The notes below the pieces were generated by a model. It did no database searches and was not told the DNA's origin. It was given only the letters and a program-made list of their open reading frames with translations. Position numbers and translations under genes: made by a program. Below, piece after piece: positions 1-13,724 of a DNA stretch of 64,000 nucleotides (its first letter is position 1; every line of letters starts with the position of its first letter). Source of the stretch: DATCHW01 sp963806045 (GTDB taxonomy: Bacteria > Bacteroidota > Ignavibacteria > Tepidaquicellales > Tepidaquicellaceae); assembly GCA_963806045.1 (NCBI GenBank), contig CAWDWP010000015.1, positions 124,001 to 188,000 on the forward strand. Reading direction: 5' to 3'.

Positions 1-2723
<2,723 letters not shown>

Positions 2724-2878
2724 AAAAATCTTATATTGATACAGATAGCATTGTGGTTTTAAAACATCAATATAAAAAATTAAAAATAAATAAATTTGAT
2801 GGACGTAATGTTAAAGAACAATTTCTTACTACAAAATAAAACAAAAATCTTAATTAATTCATCTAAAAAAAAATTCAG
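2724..2878 (-). other. Spacer between tRNA-Ala and 23S
   Basis: AT-rich internal transcribed spacer of the rRNA operon, about 155 bases. It should carry one strand of the 23S processing stem, but I cannot mark that stem because the 3' flank of 23S lies outside the window. No gene is visible. Confidence 0.7.
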
Positions 2879-2951
2879 TGGAGTTAAGCGGGATCGAACC
2901 GCTAACCTTCTGAATGCAAATCAGATGCTCTACCAGTTGAGCTATAACCCC
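2879..2951 (-). tRNA. tRNA-Ala (anticodon TGC)
   Basis: A 73-base cloverleaf on the minus strand: acceptor GGGGTTA pairs with TAACTCC, discriminator A, and an anticodon loop TTTGCAT flanked by TCTGA/TCAGA gives anticodon TGC. The CCA end is not encoded. It lies in the 16S-23S spacer after tRNA-Ile, the classic arrangement of bacterial rRNA operons. Confidence 0.97.
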
Positions 2952-2979
2952 TTGAAATAAAGACACAAATCCTGATATG

Positions 2980-3053
<74 letters not shown>

Positions 3054-3117
3054 GATGGTAATAAACTCTAAAGTGAGCAAGAGAAACCAGAAACTCCGGT
3101 TAAAATATTCTCTTTAG

Positions 3118-4636
<1,519 letters not shown>

Positions 4637-4732
4637 AATTTTTATAACTATTAGAAAGTTTTAAAACTCAAAGTTAATGATTTCTTCTTGACTCACTATA
4701 TATTCTTATTATTATGCTGGTATTTCAAAAGA

Positions 4733-4785
4733 ACTTAAAGAATCATAGGAATTACAAATATATAATAAATAGATTAATAAGTCAA
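4733..4785 (-). promoter_or_regulatory. rRNA operon promoter and boxA-like site
   Basis: On the minus strand, TTG (4785-4783) is followed after 20 bases by TATATTTG (4762-4755), a full match to the Bacteroidota TTG/TAnnTTTG promoter. It also scores as a sigma70-like TTGACT-17-TATATT. Just downstream, TGATTCTTTAAGT (4745-4733) resembles the rRNA antitermination boxA (TGCTCTTTAA). The rest of the 4637-4848 gap is AT-rich leader with no gene. Promoter location is sequence-based; boxA is an inference. Confidence 0.6.
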
Positions 4786-4848
4786 TGAAGTTTAAAATTT
4801 TATTTTAAGATTTTTTACACTATCATTGACAATATATATTGTTACAAA

Positions 4849-5854
4849 TTAAAACTCATGTTCTCTTTTTAAAGTTCGTGTCATGAGAAGATTAGTTGCA
4901 GTTTTTGGGGATTTATTCCTGAACAATATTTCATACACTTGCTCAACTATCGGCATTTCAATATTATATTTTTTTGATAACTGATATGCAGACTTAGATG
5001 TCGCAACACCTTCTGCAACCATTTTCATTTCCTTAAGAATTGTTTTCAATTTCTTGCCCGCCCCGATTTGCTCTCCTACAAAGCGATTACGGGAATGCTT
5101 CGATGCGCAAGTAACTATAAGATCTCCTATTCCGGAAAGACCAAAAAAAGTTTCTTTGTTGGATTTCATCAGCAATCCGAGTTTCATTATTTCAGTTATT
5201 CCCCGTGTCATCAAAGCTGCTTTGGTGTTATCTCCGAAACCTGCTCCGTCACAAATTCCGGCAGCGATAGCTATTACATTTTTAAGTGCACCGCCGATTT
5301 CAGTTCCTCGTAAATCTGTGCTTGTATAGACTCTGAAATAATCATTTGAAAAAACATTCTGAACTATCTTTGCAACAGCAAGTTTTTCACATGCACAAAC
5401 AACTGCAGTAGGTACTTTTTTTGAAACTTCTTCAGCATGTGAAGGTCCTGAAATACAGGCAATATTCTGCTTTTTTACCTTTTTGAATATATCTGTAATT
5501 ATATCAGAAACGAGTAAAAGAGTGCCTACCTCTATCCCTTTTGATGCACTAACGATTATTTGATTTTTAAAATCAAAATTTTTTAAAGGAGCGAGATTTC
5601 CTCTTATATATTGAGTGGGGGTCGTTATAATCAGCATTACTTTACCTTTTGCGGCATATTCAAGGTCGTCTGTTATCAGGATTGATTTGGGTATCTTAAC
5701 TTTAGGAAGATAGTAAAAGTTTTCCCTGTATTCTCTTGAGAGTTTCTGCATATTCTTTATTAAATTCCCAAAGGGTTACTTTATGCCCGTTTTTGTTTAA
5801 TAATATCGAGAGAGTGGTGCCCCACCCTCCTGCGCCTAAGACGGCAACTTCCAT
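4849..5854 (-). CDS. gpsA: Glycerol-3-phosphate dehydrogenase [NAD(P)+], one frame break
   Basis: Cytoplasmic enzyme reducing dihydroxyacetone phosphate to sn-glycerol 3-phosphate for phospholipid synthesis. The N-terminal part starts at ATG 5854 and shows the Rossmann motif GAGGWGTTL near residue 7. The larger downstream part has ISGPSHAEEV and the catalytic-lysine region GGALKNVIAIAAGICDGAGF, ending at 4849. The two parts are in different frames; removing one base around 5725-5740 joins them into a 334-residue protein of normal family length. An open frame starting at internal Met 5751 lacks the nucleotide-binding glycines and would not be functional alone. It follows plsY by 12 bases on the same strand, so the acyltransferase and the enzyme making its substrate probably form one operon. 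The break is most likely an assembly error because the gene is essential and otherwise intact. Confidence 0.9.
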
Positions 5855-5866
5855 AATATTAAAAGT

Positions 5867-6574
5867 TTAAGTTTTCTTTTTTCTGGAAAGAGGTGCTTTT
5901 ATATAGAACCACCTGAACACCCAAAGATTTTCAAATCTATTTTCATTTCCGTACAATAATCTTTTGATATTTGAACGGTGGTTATAAATCAGCAGTAAAG
6001 AAACAGCGATGCTAAATACTATAAGGGTTTTATAGCCATAAATTTCAACATTGAATATATTTTCCCGAATAAACATCACGATAGGAAATAAAAATGAAGC
6101 AACTACAGAGCCGAGAGAAACATATCCCGAGAAAAGCAAAATTATAACAAAAAATCCAACACTTATTGATACATCCACAGGGGAAAGTGAAATAAGCATT
6201 CCAAGAGCAGTATTTATACCTTTTCCACCTTTAAATCCAACAAAAACTGAAAAAGTGTGTCCGATAACTGCAGAAATACCTGCAATAATTTTCAGAACTG
6301 TCAGGTCTTCAAAAGGTGTAACATTTCGAAAAGGAAGATTGTGGAAAAAACTTGTTGATATGATAAGAACAACGATTAGTCCTTTTGCGATATCAAGAAT
6401 CTGAACCATTATACCAAGCGGAATACCCAATACCCGGAATGCATTTGTAGAACCAAGATTACCGCTTCCATATTCCCTGATATCTATTCCTTTGAACACT
6501 TTTCCTATCATATAAGCAAAAGGAATTGATCCTATCAGGTAACTGACTATTATTAAAAGTATTAATGGAAGCAT
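5867..6574 (-). CDS. plsY: Glycerol-3-phosphate acyltransferase PlsY
   Basis: Integral membrane enzyme that transfers an acyl group from acyl phosphate to glycerol 3-phosphate, the first step of phosphatidic acid synthesis. The 235-residue protein has the family motifs in order: SGNLGSTNAFRVLG near residue 37, FKGGKGINTALG near residue 113 and HRSNIKRLLYGNENR near residue 200, separated by hydrophobic membrane segments. It is slightly longer than the usual 190-220 residues because of a basic C-terminal tail. It lies directly upstream of gpsA, which supplies its substrate. Recognition is by motif and context. Confidence 0.93.
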   Translation of the reverse strand: MLPLILLIIVSYLIGSIPFAYMIGKVFKGIDIREYGSGNLGSTNAFRVLGIPLGIMVQILDIAKGLIVVLIISTSFFHNLPFRNVTPFEDLTVLKIIAGISAVIGHTFSVFVGFKGGKGINTALGMLISLSPVDVSISVGFFVIILLFSGYVSLGSVVASFLFPIVMFIRENIFNVEIYGYKTLIVFSIAVSLLLIYNHRSNIKRLLYGNENRFENLWVFRWFYIKAPLSRKKKT

Positions 6575-6656
6575 TATTATTCTACTATATTATATATAAA
6601 CAACATAATTTAATTGAAAATTTCAAGTCATCAAAAAATAACGACAGAATACCTGA

Positions 6657-7568
6657 TTATTTCTTAAGCAAATCAGCTTTAGATTTTATAAGATTTTCAG
6701 CGAATCCACGTTCAACCTTAAATATCTGATTGATATCAGACACTTTGATATAATAATTATCTACTTTTTCATCTACAGGATAAAACTTAAATTCAGTCAT
6801 TTTCCCCCAATTAACTATAACCGTACTCGTCGGTTTCAAAGTTGGAGAAAGAGCAGAGTCATAAAAATTCTGTGTATTAAAATTACTCAATAGATTCAAA
6901 ACACCTTCAAAAATAGGTGCATTTACAGAATCTTTTCCGATAAAAAACTTTCCATTTGTCGTATCTCTAATTGCCTTAAAGTTATCTTTCCCGGTAAATT
7001 CTATAGACTTCACATTACCTTTCGTAATGGAAATTACAAATTTTGTACGCCAGTCATTTACAGATTTAGCAAAATTGTTACTCAGGAAATCATCTGCGAG
7101 ATATATTTCATCAGAATCAATTTTTTTAAGAAATGATTGTGAAGCTCCTCTGCCGGCTCCTCCAACAAGAAAAGAACCTAACTGTGCACCGCCCTGATAT
7201 ACAGTAACTTTAACAATAGTACTGTCATTAAAACCGTATAAAGATTTGTTATCGGCATTCTTCGAGACTATTGATGTAAGTTGATAATTTTTAAGATTAG
7301 AAATCGAATTCTGAATAAATCCGGGCTGTGTGGGATAATTTACGGGTTCAGTCATCAGCCATTCAATTCCTGATTTTACGATTGTAATTTTTTTACCACG
7401 ATGTTCAAATTCAATTTTATCTACGAGTGCTGAGTCAACTTTGAAAAATTGTTTCTCAAAGTTTTTTTCGGTAGTAGTTTTTGTTCCGCGGTCGGATATT
7501 AAAATAACAACAACCACCAGAACCAATAAAACAGCTGCTAAAATATATGTTTTCTTTTTTGCTTCCAT
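6657..7568 (-). CDS. DUF4340 domain protein of the Gld-type ABC locus
   Basis: A 303-residue protein with one N-terminal membrane anchor (residues about 7-25, rich in V, L and I) followed by an extracytoplasmic, mostly beta region. The pattern IEFEHRGKKITIVKSGIEW and the later repeat of similar short strands match the DUF4340 family as I know it. It is the last gene of a row ABC ATPase - permease - GldG-like - DUF4340, the normal neighbourhood of this family in Bacteroidota and relatives. Its exact role is unknown; it probably acts with the transporter at the outer face of the inner membrane. Confidence 0.72.
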   Translation of the reverse strand: MEAKKKTYILAAVLLVLVVVVILISDRGTKTTTEKNFEKQFFKVDSALVDKIEFEHRGKKITIVKSGIEWLMTEPVNYPTQPGFIQNSISNLKNYQLTSIVSKNADNKSLYGFNDSTIVKVTVYQGGAQLGSFLVGGAGRGASQSFLKKIDSDEIYLADDFLSNNFAKSVNDWRTKFVISITKGNVKSIEFTGKDNFKAIRDTTNGKFFIGKDSVNAPIFEGVLNLLSNFNTQNFYDSALSPTLKPTSTVIVNWGKMTEFKFYPVDEKVDNYYIKVSDINQIFKVERGFAENLIKSKADLLKK

Positions 7569-7588
7569 TTATTAAACCTTTTGTGATT

Positions 7589-9199
7589 TTAATTTGACAT
7601 TAAAGTTTTTCTTTTGATTTTTCTCTTATTCCATCTATATAGTCCTACCAGAATTATAAGTAACGGAGGTATAATCAAATTAAAATATTTGAATACTTTT
7701 TTTGTGCTATCTGAGATAAGTTCAATTTTTGATTCAGATGCATCTTTATTCCTGATTTGAGATAGTCCCATATCATCAGCAAGGTATTCAATCATATCAA
7801 GAAAGAATACAAGATTTTCCCTGGGCGGTCTGTTCTGTTCCCATGCAAAATCACCATCACCGATTGCAATCATTTTAGATTCTTTGACAGATTCATTTAA
7901 CGCTTTAAAATTCAATTTCATAGCCTCTCTTGAGGTATCCTCAGGAGGTGTTTTCCCTGCATAGAAACTTTTAAATTTTCCTTTATATGTCGCACCTACG
8001 ACCTGACCTTTTAGTCCAAATAATGTATCGAGTGCTCTTTGCGGTAATCCCTTAAATCTTTCAAAATTTAAAAGGAAAAATCCTTCATCCCGACCGCTTT
8101 TGTCAGATGATGTTAACAATGGCTTGGCAACTACATCTTTTCCCTGAACCGCATTTAAATCTATAGAACTGACATATGGCAGTACAACACTCGGTAAATT
8201 ATTAAAAGCGGGGATTTCATTATCTATCTTTGTAATTACCGGAAAGAACTGGTTATCAACAGGCACGGAGAATCCTTCCATTTCTGTCGGCTGTAATATC
8301 TGAGCGCAATTCAGGTCCCTGATTAAATCGTCATTAATTTTAATTCCATATGAGATGAGCATATCGTCAAGATTCGTTTCAATCTGCTGACCTATTATCA
8401 TATTTTGCTGAACGTTCGGACCAATTTTATTTATTAGCCAGGCTACATTTCCGCCTTTCATTATGAACTGGTCTATAATGAATTTTTCACTTTCTTTTAA
8501 TGCCTGATTAGGTGCCATTACAATGAGTTCTCTCACATCTTCCGGAATCTGCTCGTTTTTGTCAGCATTAATATTGACGACTTTATAAGTTTCGTTTAGT
8601 ATTTTATAAATCGTCTGCATCTTTGTTATGTCATATTCACCGTGACCCTGGAGAATTCCAATCTTTATTCTATTTTCGGTGGAAACTTTTTTTATCTTAC
8701 CTGTTATTTCATATTCCATGTTGTCATTCGGCTGAAAGAACTGCGTTACCTCCTGCCTTCCCTGATAGAGATAAACCAATCCAATATAAGCTTTTACATA
8801 ACCTGCTTTGTCTTTTTCAATATTCTGAAGGGAAACAGCCGGGACACCATATTTATTGGCTTCTTTTTCCAGTGTTGTATCCCCTTCTCCCGTCGGATTA
8901 TAAAATTCAAAGATAAGATTCCCTTTTGAGTAAGTTTTGTAATCTCCCAGTAAATCCGCCAGGCTCCTTCTGACGTTATTATATGGAGCAGGAAGATTAT
9001 CGCTTACGAATGCTTTGATTACAATTTTATCATTCAGGTTGGAAACTAAATCTTTGCTTACCTGGGAAAGAGTAAAGGATTTATTCTTTGACAGGTCAAT
9101 CCTGGTAAAATATTTTGCGGAAATTATGTTTAAAACCAACACAATCCCGATAATAATCGCTACCCTTATAATTGTATCTTTTTTAATATCTTTTTTCAT
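7589..9199 (-). CDS. gldG: GldG-family ABC transporter auxiliary protein
   Basis: A 536-residue protein with one N-terminal membrane helix (residues about 10-28), a large periplasmic region with the motif IGILQGHGEYD near residue 180, and a C-terminal membrane helix (LIIPPLLIILVGLYRW) followed by a basic tail. This architecture is that of the GldG/ABC-type uncharacterised auxiliary family. In gliding Bacteroidota, GldA, GldF and GldG form an ABC complex required for motility; in non-gliding relatives the same set has unknown cargo. The gene is about 37 bases downstream of the permease. The symbol is used in the family sense; motility is not shown by this window. Confidence 0.78.
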   Translation of the reverse strand: MKKDIKKDTIIRVAIIIGIVLVLNIISAKYFTRIDLSKNKSFTLSQVSKDLVSNLNDKIVIKAFVSDNLPAPYNNVRRSLADLLGDYKTYSKGNLIFEFYNPTGEGDTTLEKEANKYGVPAVSLQNIEKDKAGYVKAYIGLVYLYQGRQEVTQFFQPNDNMEYEITGKIKKVSTENRIKIGILQGHGEYDITKMQTIYKILNETYKVVNINADKNEQIPEDVRELIVMAPNQALKESEKFIIDQFIMKGGNVAWLINKIGPNVQQNMIIGQQIETNLDDMLISYGIKINDDLIRDLNCAQILQPTEMEGFSVPVDNQFFPVITKIDNEIPAFNNLPSVVLPYVSSIDLNAVQGKDVVAKPLLTSSDKSGRDEGFFLLNFERFKGLPQRALDTLFGLKGQVVGATYKGKFKSFYAGKTPPEDTSREAMKLNFKALNESVKESKMIAIGDGDFAWEQNRPPRENLVFFLDMIEYLADDMGLSQIRNKDASESKIELISDSTKKVFKYFNLIIPPLLIILVGLYRWNKRKIKRKTLMSN

Positions 9200-9236
9200 C
9201 TATGAAACCTTTTGTGAATTTTTTATTTTAAAATTT

Positions 9237-9956
9237 TTACCATTTACGGCTTTCAAGAGAAGTCTTTGTTAATAAAAGCATTATAAAAATGCCGCTAAAA
9301 AAGTATACTAAATCTTTTGAATCGAGAACTCCTTTAGATATATTCAGAAAATGAAAATCTGAACTGAGATATTCAACCGTTGATACTAAAGGTCCCGGAA
9401 CAAATACTAATATTTTATTGAAAAGAAATAATACCAATATTACCAGAAAACTAATAATAAAGGATATCACCTGATTATCAGTAAGGGAAGATATAAAAAT
9501 TCCGATACTTATATACAAAGAACTGATAAGTATCAAACCCAGATATGAACTGATGATTGTACCCAAATCAATGCTTCCCAATCCGAAAATTTTAAATGAT
9601 ATTGCATATATAATTGTCGGAATAAATGTAAATATAACCAAAAGCCATGCGGATAAAAACTTTCCGATGACAATATCTTCATCTTTGAGAGGTTTGGTCA
9701 GCAATAATTCTATAGTACCCGATTTCTTCTCTTCTGAAAAAGTTCTCATTGAAATTGCTGCTGCAAAAATTAGCAGAACCAGATGTACGATAACATTCTC
9801 TGTTATACCCCTCATTGTTACAAGCCCTGTAGGGAATATTGTCGTTGTAAAAAACCATCCCGTAACTGCAAGGAATAAAACGATAACTATGTATGCGAGC
9901 GGCGAATTAAAATAAGACCTTAATTCTTTTCTTGTTACAGCTAAAATTTTATCCAT
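9237..9956 (-). CDS. gldF: ABC-2 type permease, GldF-like
   Basis: A 239-residue polytopic membrane protein with six predicted hydrophobic segments. It opens with the typical ABC-2 start (VTRKELRSYFNSPLAYIVIVLF) and has the conserved cytoplasmic loop FSEEKKSGTIELLLTKP near residue 74. It starts 3 bases after the ATPase gene stops, so the two are translationally coupled. Together with the ATPase it forms the membrane channel of the transporter whose auxiliary proteins follow. Substrate unknown. Confidence 0.85.
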   Translation of the reverse strand: MDKILAVTRKELRSYFNSPLAYIVIVLFLAVTGWFFTTTIFPTGLVTMRGITENVIVHLVLLIFAAAISMRTFSEEKKSGTIELLLTKPLKDEDIVIGKFLSAWLLVIFTFIPTIIYAISFKIFGLGSIDLGTIISSYLGLILISSLYISIGIFISSLTDNQVISFIISFLVILVLFLFNKILVFVPGPLVSTVEYLSSDFHFLNISKGVLDSKDLVYFFSGIFIMLLLTKTSLESRKW

Positions 9957-9959
9957 ATA

Positions 9960-10907
9960 TTATGATTGTTTCATTGTTAAGTTTCTAAATATATCTTCTA
10001 ATGAAGTTTCTTCCTGATGAAGTTCAAGCATAACAAGATTCAAAGACATTACTTTTCTTGCAATATCTTCTCTCAGGTCAGTATCTTTCGATGTCACTAT
10101 ATCCACTTTCCATACATCTTCTTCCTGATTTACCTTAACTTTATCAACATCTTGTATTGACTGAAGTTCAGCTATCAATTTATCTTTTCCAATAGCAGGA
10201 TTACGCTTGATGACAACGGTTACATTGAATTGTGATTTGAACTTATTTTTAAGTTCTTCCGAGGTGTTATCAGCAACTATTTCACCATTATTAATGATAA
10301 TGATTCGGTCGCATAAAGCCTGTACTTCCTGAAGTATATGAGTTGATAGCATAACAGTCTTATGTTTTCCTAAATCTTTTATCAGTTTTCTGATTTCAGC
10401 AATCTGGTTAGGGTCTAAACCTGAAGTTGGTTCATCGAGTAAAAGAAGTTCAGGATTATGAATCATTGCCTGTGCCAGACCCACACGCTGTTTAAACCCT
10501 TTGGACAACTCGCCGATATCTTTATGTCTCACTTCACTTAAGCCGCAGACTTTAACCATCCTTTTGACGGCATCATTTATTTCTGCTTTTGGGACTCCCT
10601 GCAATTCCGCTGCATATTCCAGATAATCAAGAACATTCATATCAGAATAAAGAGGATTTTGCTCGGGCAAGTAACCAATTTTTTTTCTGACTTCTAAAGA
10701 TTTTTCTTCTATGTCTAGATCATCAACAAATACCTTTCCGGAGGTAGGGCTTAAATAAGTTGTGATCATTCTTAGAGTTGTTGATTTACCGGCACCATTA
10801 GGTCCCAAAAAACCGACAATTTCACCGGTGTTAATTTCGAATGAAATGTTGTTTACAGCTGCTTGTGAACCGTAAAACTTTGTTAAGTTTTCTACTTTTA
10901 TCGACAT
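9960..10907 (-). CDS. gldA: ABC transporter ATP-binding protein, GldA-like
   Basis: A 315-residue cytoplasmic ATPase. Walker A GPNGAGKST is near residue 35, the signature LSKGFKQRVGLAQAM near residue 134, Walker B LLLLDEPTSGLDP near residue 154 and the switch histidine in STHILQEV near residue 188. The C-terminal 90 residues form the extension typical of ABC-2 exporter ATPases. It is the first gene of a leftward operon with the permease, GldG-like and DUF4340 genes, and is divergent from menG. GldA-like identity rests mainly on this gene order. Confidence 0.87.
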   Translation of the reverse strand: MSIKVENLTKFYGSQAAVNNISFEINTGEIVGFLGPNGAGKSTTLRMITTYLSPTSGKVFVDDLDIEEKSLEVRKKIGYLPEQNPLYSDMNVLDYLEYAAELQGVPKAEINDAVKRMVKVCGLSEVRHKDIGELSKGFKQRVGLAQAMIHNPELLLLDEPTSGLDPNQIAEIRKLIKDLGKHKTVMLSTHILQEVQALCDRIIIINNGEIVADNTSEELKNKFKSQFNVTVVIKRNPAIGKDKLIAELQSIQDVDKVKVNQEEDVWKVDIVTSKDTDLREDIARKVMSLNLVMLELHQEETSLEDIFRNLTMKQS

Positions 10908-11104
10908 AATTTTTTCAAATAATAATCTACAAGATATAGCAATTTGAGTAAATTTTCAAACCAATTTATCAGTAAAATTCCGAACCTGAATTTACAGGTT
11001 TTCCTTATATATTCAAAGTTTTTAGTTATTTATTAAATTAAATATTTCACAATGAATTATATTTTATTTCAACTTTAATTAAATTGCTTTTCAATATAAA
11101 ATAT

Positions 11105-11794
11105 ATGAGCGAAGAAGTAAAAAAGATGTTTGCCGATATATCCGGGAAGTATGATTTTATGAATACTTTTTTATCATTCGGAATGCATAAGATATGGCGG
11201 AAAAGAGCAGTAAGATATGCAGGAACGAAACCGGGCGATAATGTTCTTGACTGTGCCAGCGGTACGGGAGACCTTGCTATTGAATTCAAAAAGAAAACAG
11301 GAATTTCCGGCAGAGTTGTAGCACAGGACTTTTGCAGAGAAATGCTTGACATAATAAATCCTAAGGCGAAAAAAGAAAAAGTTGAAGTCGAAGTTGAAAT
11401 AGGTGACGTACTAAACATAAACCATCTCGATGATACATTTGATATTTCAAGTATTTCCTTTGGCTTAAGAAATCTGGATGACCCAATACAGGGGCTTAAA
11501 GAAATGGCAAGAGTAGTAAAACCGAAAGGTAAGGTGGTTATTGTGGAAACAGGACAACCAAAAAGAATGTTTTATTTATTTTATAAAATCTACTCAAAGT
11601 ATTTCATGCCTGTAGCTGGGAAACTATTTGCAAAGAATAAAAATGCTTATGAATACCTACCTGAAACGGCTTCGAAATTTCCATTCGGGGAGAAATTAGT
11701 GGAAATGATGAATAGCACAGGTGTTTTCGATGATATTAAAACTTATCCTCAATCATTCGGCGTGGCTTATATTTATATTGCGACGGTGAAGTGA
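11105..11794 (+). CDS. menG: Demethylmenaquinone methyltransferase
   Basis: Class I SAM-dependent methyltransferase of the UbiE/MenG family, about 229 residues. Motifs: MFADISGKYDFMNTFLSFG near the N terminus, the SAM site VLDCASGTGDLA near residue 50, and the family signature FGLRNLDD near residue 120. It makes the last step of menaquinone synthesis, so the organism probably respires with menaquinone. I start it at ATG 11105, because an upstream TTG at 11084 adds only seven poorly conserved residues. It is the only gene on the plus strand in the first 52 kb and is transcribed away from the ABC operon. Confidence 0.9.
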   Translation: MSEEVKKMFADISGKYDFMNTFLSFGMHKIWRKRAVRYAGTKPGDNVLDCASGTGDLAIEFKKKTGISGRVVAQDFCREMLDIINPKAKKEKVEVEVEIGDVLNINHLDDTFDISSISFGLRNLDDPIQGLKEMARVVKPKGKVVIVETGQPKRMFYLFYKIYSKYFMPVAGKLFAKNKNAYEYLPETASKFPFGEKLVEMMNSTGVFDDIKTYPQSFGVAYIYIATVK

Positions 11795-11905
11795 TAATTA
11801 ACAATTAGTAATTAATAATTTGACGAAGTGAGATTCTGAAACCACTGACGAATCGGAATGCAAAGAACGCACAAGACCAAGTTAAAAAGTGAGTAAATTA
11901 GGTTC

Positions 11906-12932
11906 TTAACTCATCTTGTTCTTATAATTATTTTCATAGTATTTCAGATATTCTCCGCTCATTACTTTACGCCACCAGGGCTCATTTTCAACATACCATT
12001 TAATAGTTTTTTCTATACCCTCATCAAATTTGTATTTTGATTTCCAGCCAAGTTGTGTCATAATTTTAGTAGAATCTATTGCGTATCTTCTATCGTGACC
12101 CGGACGGTCTTTGACATAAGTTATGTGGTCTTCACCTTTCCCTAATAACTTAAGAATCAGTTTTACTATATCAATATTATACCATTCATTATTGCCACCG
12201 ATGTTATACACTTCACCTAGTCTTACCATTATGCAATACTTCACATATTGCTGAGCAGTGGTCTTCCACGAATAACCAATCCCTTACATTTTTTCCATCG
12301 CCATAGACAGGGAGCTTCTCGCCATCCAACGCTTTAGCAATCATAAGCGGGATAAGCTTTTCCGGGAATTGATATGGTCCATAATTATTTGAACACCTCG
12401 TAATAAGAACAGGTAACTTATGAGTATGAAAATATGAATTACACAGCAAATCTGCTGACGCTTTGCTAGCTGAGTAAGGACTATTTGTGGTAATTGGAGT
12501 TTTTTCAGTGAAAAGCAATTCCTTCCTGTCTTCCGGCAGAGAGCCATAGACTTCATCCGTAGAAACCTGGAGGTATTTTTCCAATCTAAGATTTTTAACC
12601 GCATCAAGTAATACCTGGGTGCCGAGTACATTTGTAATTATGAATTCACGCGAACCAAGAATACTCCTATCAACATGAGATTCAGCAGCAAAATTTATAA
12701 TCGTATCAATATTATATTTCTTAAGTGTATTTTCAACAAGTTCTCTGTCGCAAATATCTCCTTTTATGAACCTATAATTCGGATTGATTTCTATATCAGT
12801 AAGATTTTCAAGATTACCGGCATAAGTAAGTTTATCGTAATTAAATATTCTGTATTCGTAATTTTCTAGAATATATTTTATAAAATTACTTCCAATAAAT
12901 CCGGCCCCCCCGGTTACCAATATATTTTTCAT
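11906..12932 (-). CDS. rfbB: dTDP-glucose 4,6-dehydratase, one frame break
   Basis: Extended short-chain dehydrogenase that makes dTDP-4-keto-6-deoxyglucose for O-antigen or other surface sugars. Motifs: TGGAGFIGSNF at the N terminus, STDEVYG with the catalytic region near residue 120, and YSASKASADLL carrying the YxxxK pair. The second part, GEVYNIGGNNEWYN onward, lies in another frame; removing one base around 12228-12240 gives a normal 341-residue protein. The start is ATG 12932 (MKNILVTGG), not the ATG at 12971, which overlaps the next gene. No rfbA, rfbC or rfbD lies beside it, so the rest of the rhamnose pathway must be elsewhere. Confidence 0.9.
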
Positions 12933-12940
12933 GTTAGTAT

Positions 12941-13666
12941 TTATTTTAAGAATAGACCAATGTTCATACAAAGACCAATATTCAGTCCCTGTGCTTTAAT
13001 TCCGGATGGAACATTTTGAACTTCGAGAACATCATCAACCTTCCAGGTATTCTGGATAGCAAAAGTATATCCTGCATTGAGTTTGAAATTTAAAAAGTTA
13101 TTAACCTGAACACCAATACCGATGCGTGGTTCAAAGGAATAAGTTTGCGAGGAATAGTGAAGTTGTTTGGAATTATTCGAAGTATCCCACAGGGAAGAAG
13201 TGCCGTTCCCGAAAGCAGAAGGCGAATGCTGATAAAGATCTATGTTCAAACTTCCAATTCCAATCGCACCTCCTATTGTAAAATCAATTTTCTCGCCAAA
13301 AAATTTTACGTACTCCAAAGTAATTCCACCACCGCTAAATGAATATTTTACAGAGAATTTTGAATAAACAGCCGTCATCGCTTGTTGAGAAGTCTGGCTT
13401 TCTGAAAATCCAAATCCATAACCGCCGATTCTCAATCCCGGAACCATAGGAATATCGACATATCCGCTGCCGCCAATTGTCAGAAATCCGTTCTTGGAAA
13501 TTTGTGGAAAACCTGCCTTTACAAGTTCCGAGTTTAAATCTGTGACACTGCTTGCATAATAACCTATCGTTGGACCTCCTGCAAATGTAAATCTTCCGCC
13601 CAACTGGGAAAAAGAAATATTTGATATCAGCAGAATACTAAGAACAAATAAATATAATTTTTTCAT
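12941..13666 (-). CDS. Outer-membrane beta-barrel protein, function unknown
   Basis: A 241-residue secreted protein with a signal peptide (about residues 1-20, cleavage near ISFSQ). The rest alternates polar and hydrophobic residues with many glycines and aromatic residues, and ends in MNIGLFLK, consistent with a small outer-membrane barrel. It does not carry a T9SS sorting domain. It lies between a TonB-dependent receptor and rfbB on the same strand. I do not recognise a specific family; it could be a Bacteroidota-type OmpA/W-like barrel without a peptidoglycan domain. Confidence 0.6.
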   Translation of the reverse strand: MKKLYLFVLSILLISNISFSQLGGRFTFAGGPTIGYYASSVTDLNSELVKAGFPQISKNGFLTIGGSGYVDIPMVPGLRIGGYGFGFSESQTSQQAMTAVYSKFSVKYSFSGGGITLEYVKFFGEKIDFTIGGAIGIGSLNIDLYQHSPSAFGNGTSSLWDTSNNSKQLHYSSQTYSFEPRIGIGVQVNNFLNFKLNAGYTFAIQNTWKVDDVLEVQNVPSGIKAQGLNIGLCMNIGLFLK

Positions 13667-13724
13667 TGATTTATTTTATATTAGACATCAAAGTAATTAA
13701 TTTTTGTTTTTTATAAAAGATAAA

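Noticed and set aside
5054..5329. Plus-strand frames opposite gpsA, and similar opposite-strand frames throughout (for example 27059-27361, 34160-34405, 57811-58362)
   Set aside because: They overlap well-identified genes on the other strand and show no independent protein features.
4849..5854. gpsA, murD, rfbB and others considered as pseudogenes
   Set aside because: All motifs are intact on both sides of each break, the genes are essential or conserved and often sit in active operons, and the pattern is a uniform single extra base.
10982..11001. AACCTG/CAGGTT hairpin upstream of menG as a terminator or riboswitch
   Set aside because: Only a 6-base stem, no gene ends there on the plus strand, and no conserved riboswitch core was recognised.
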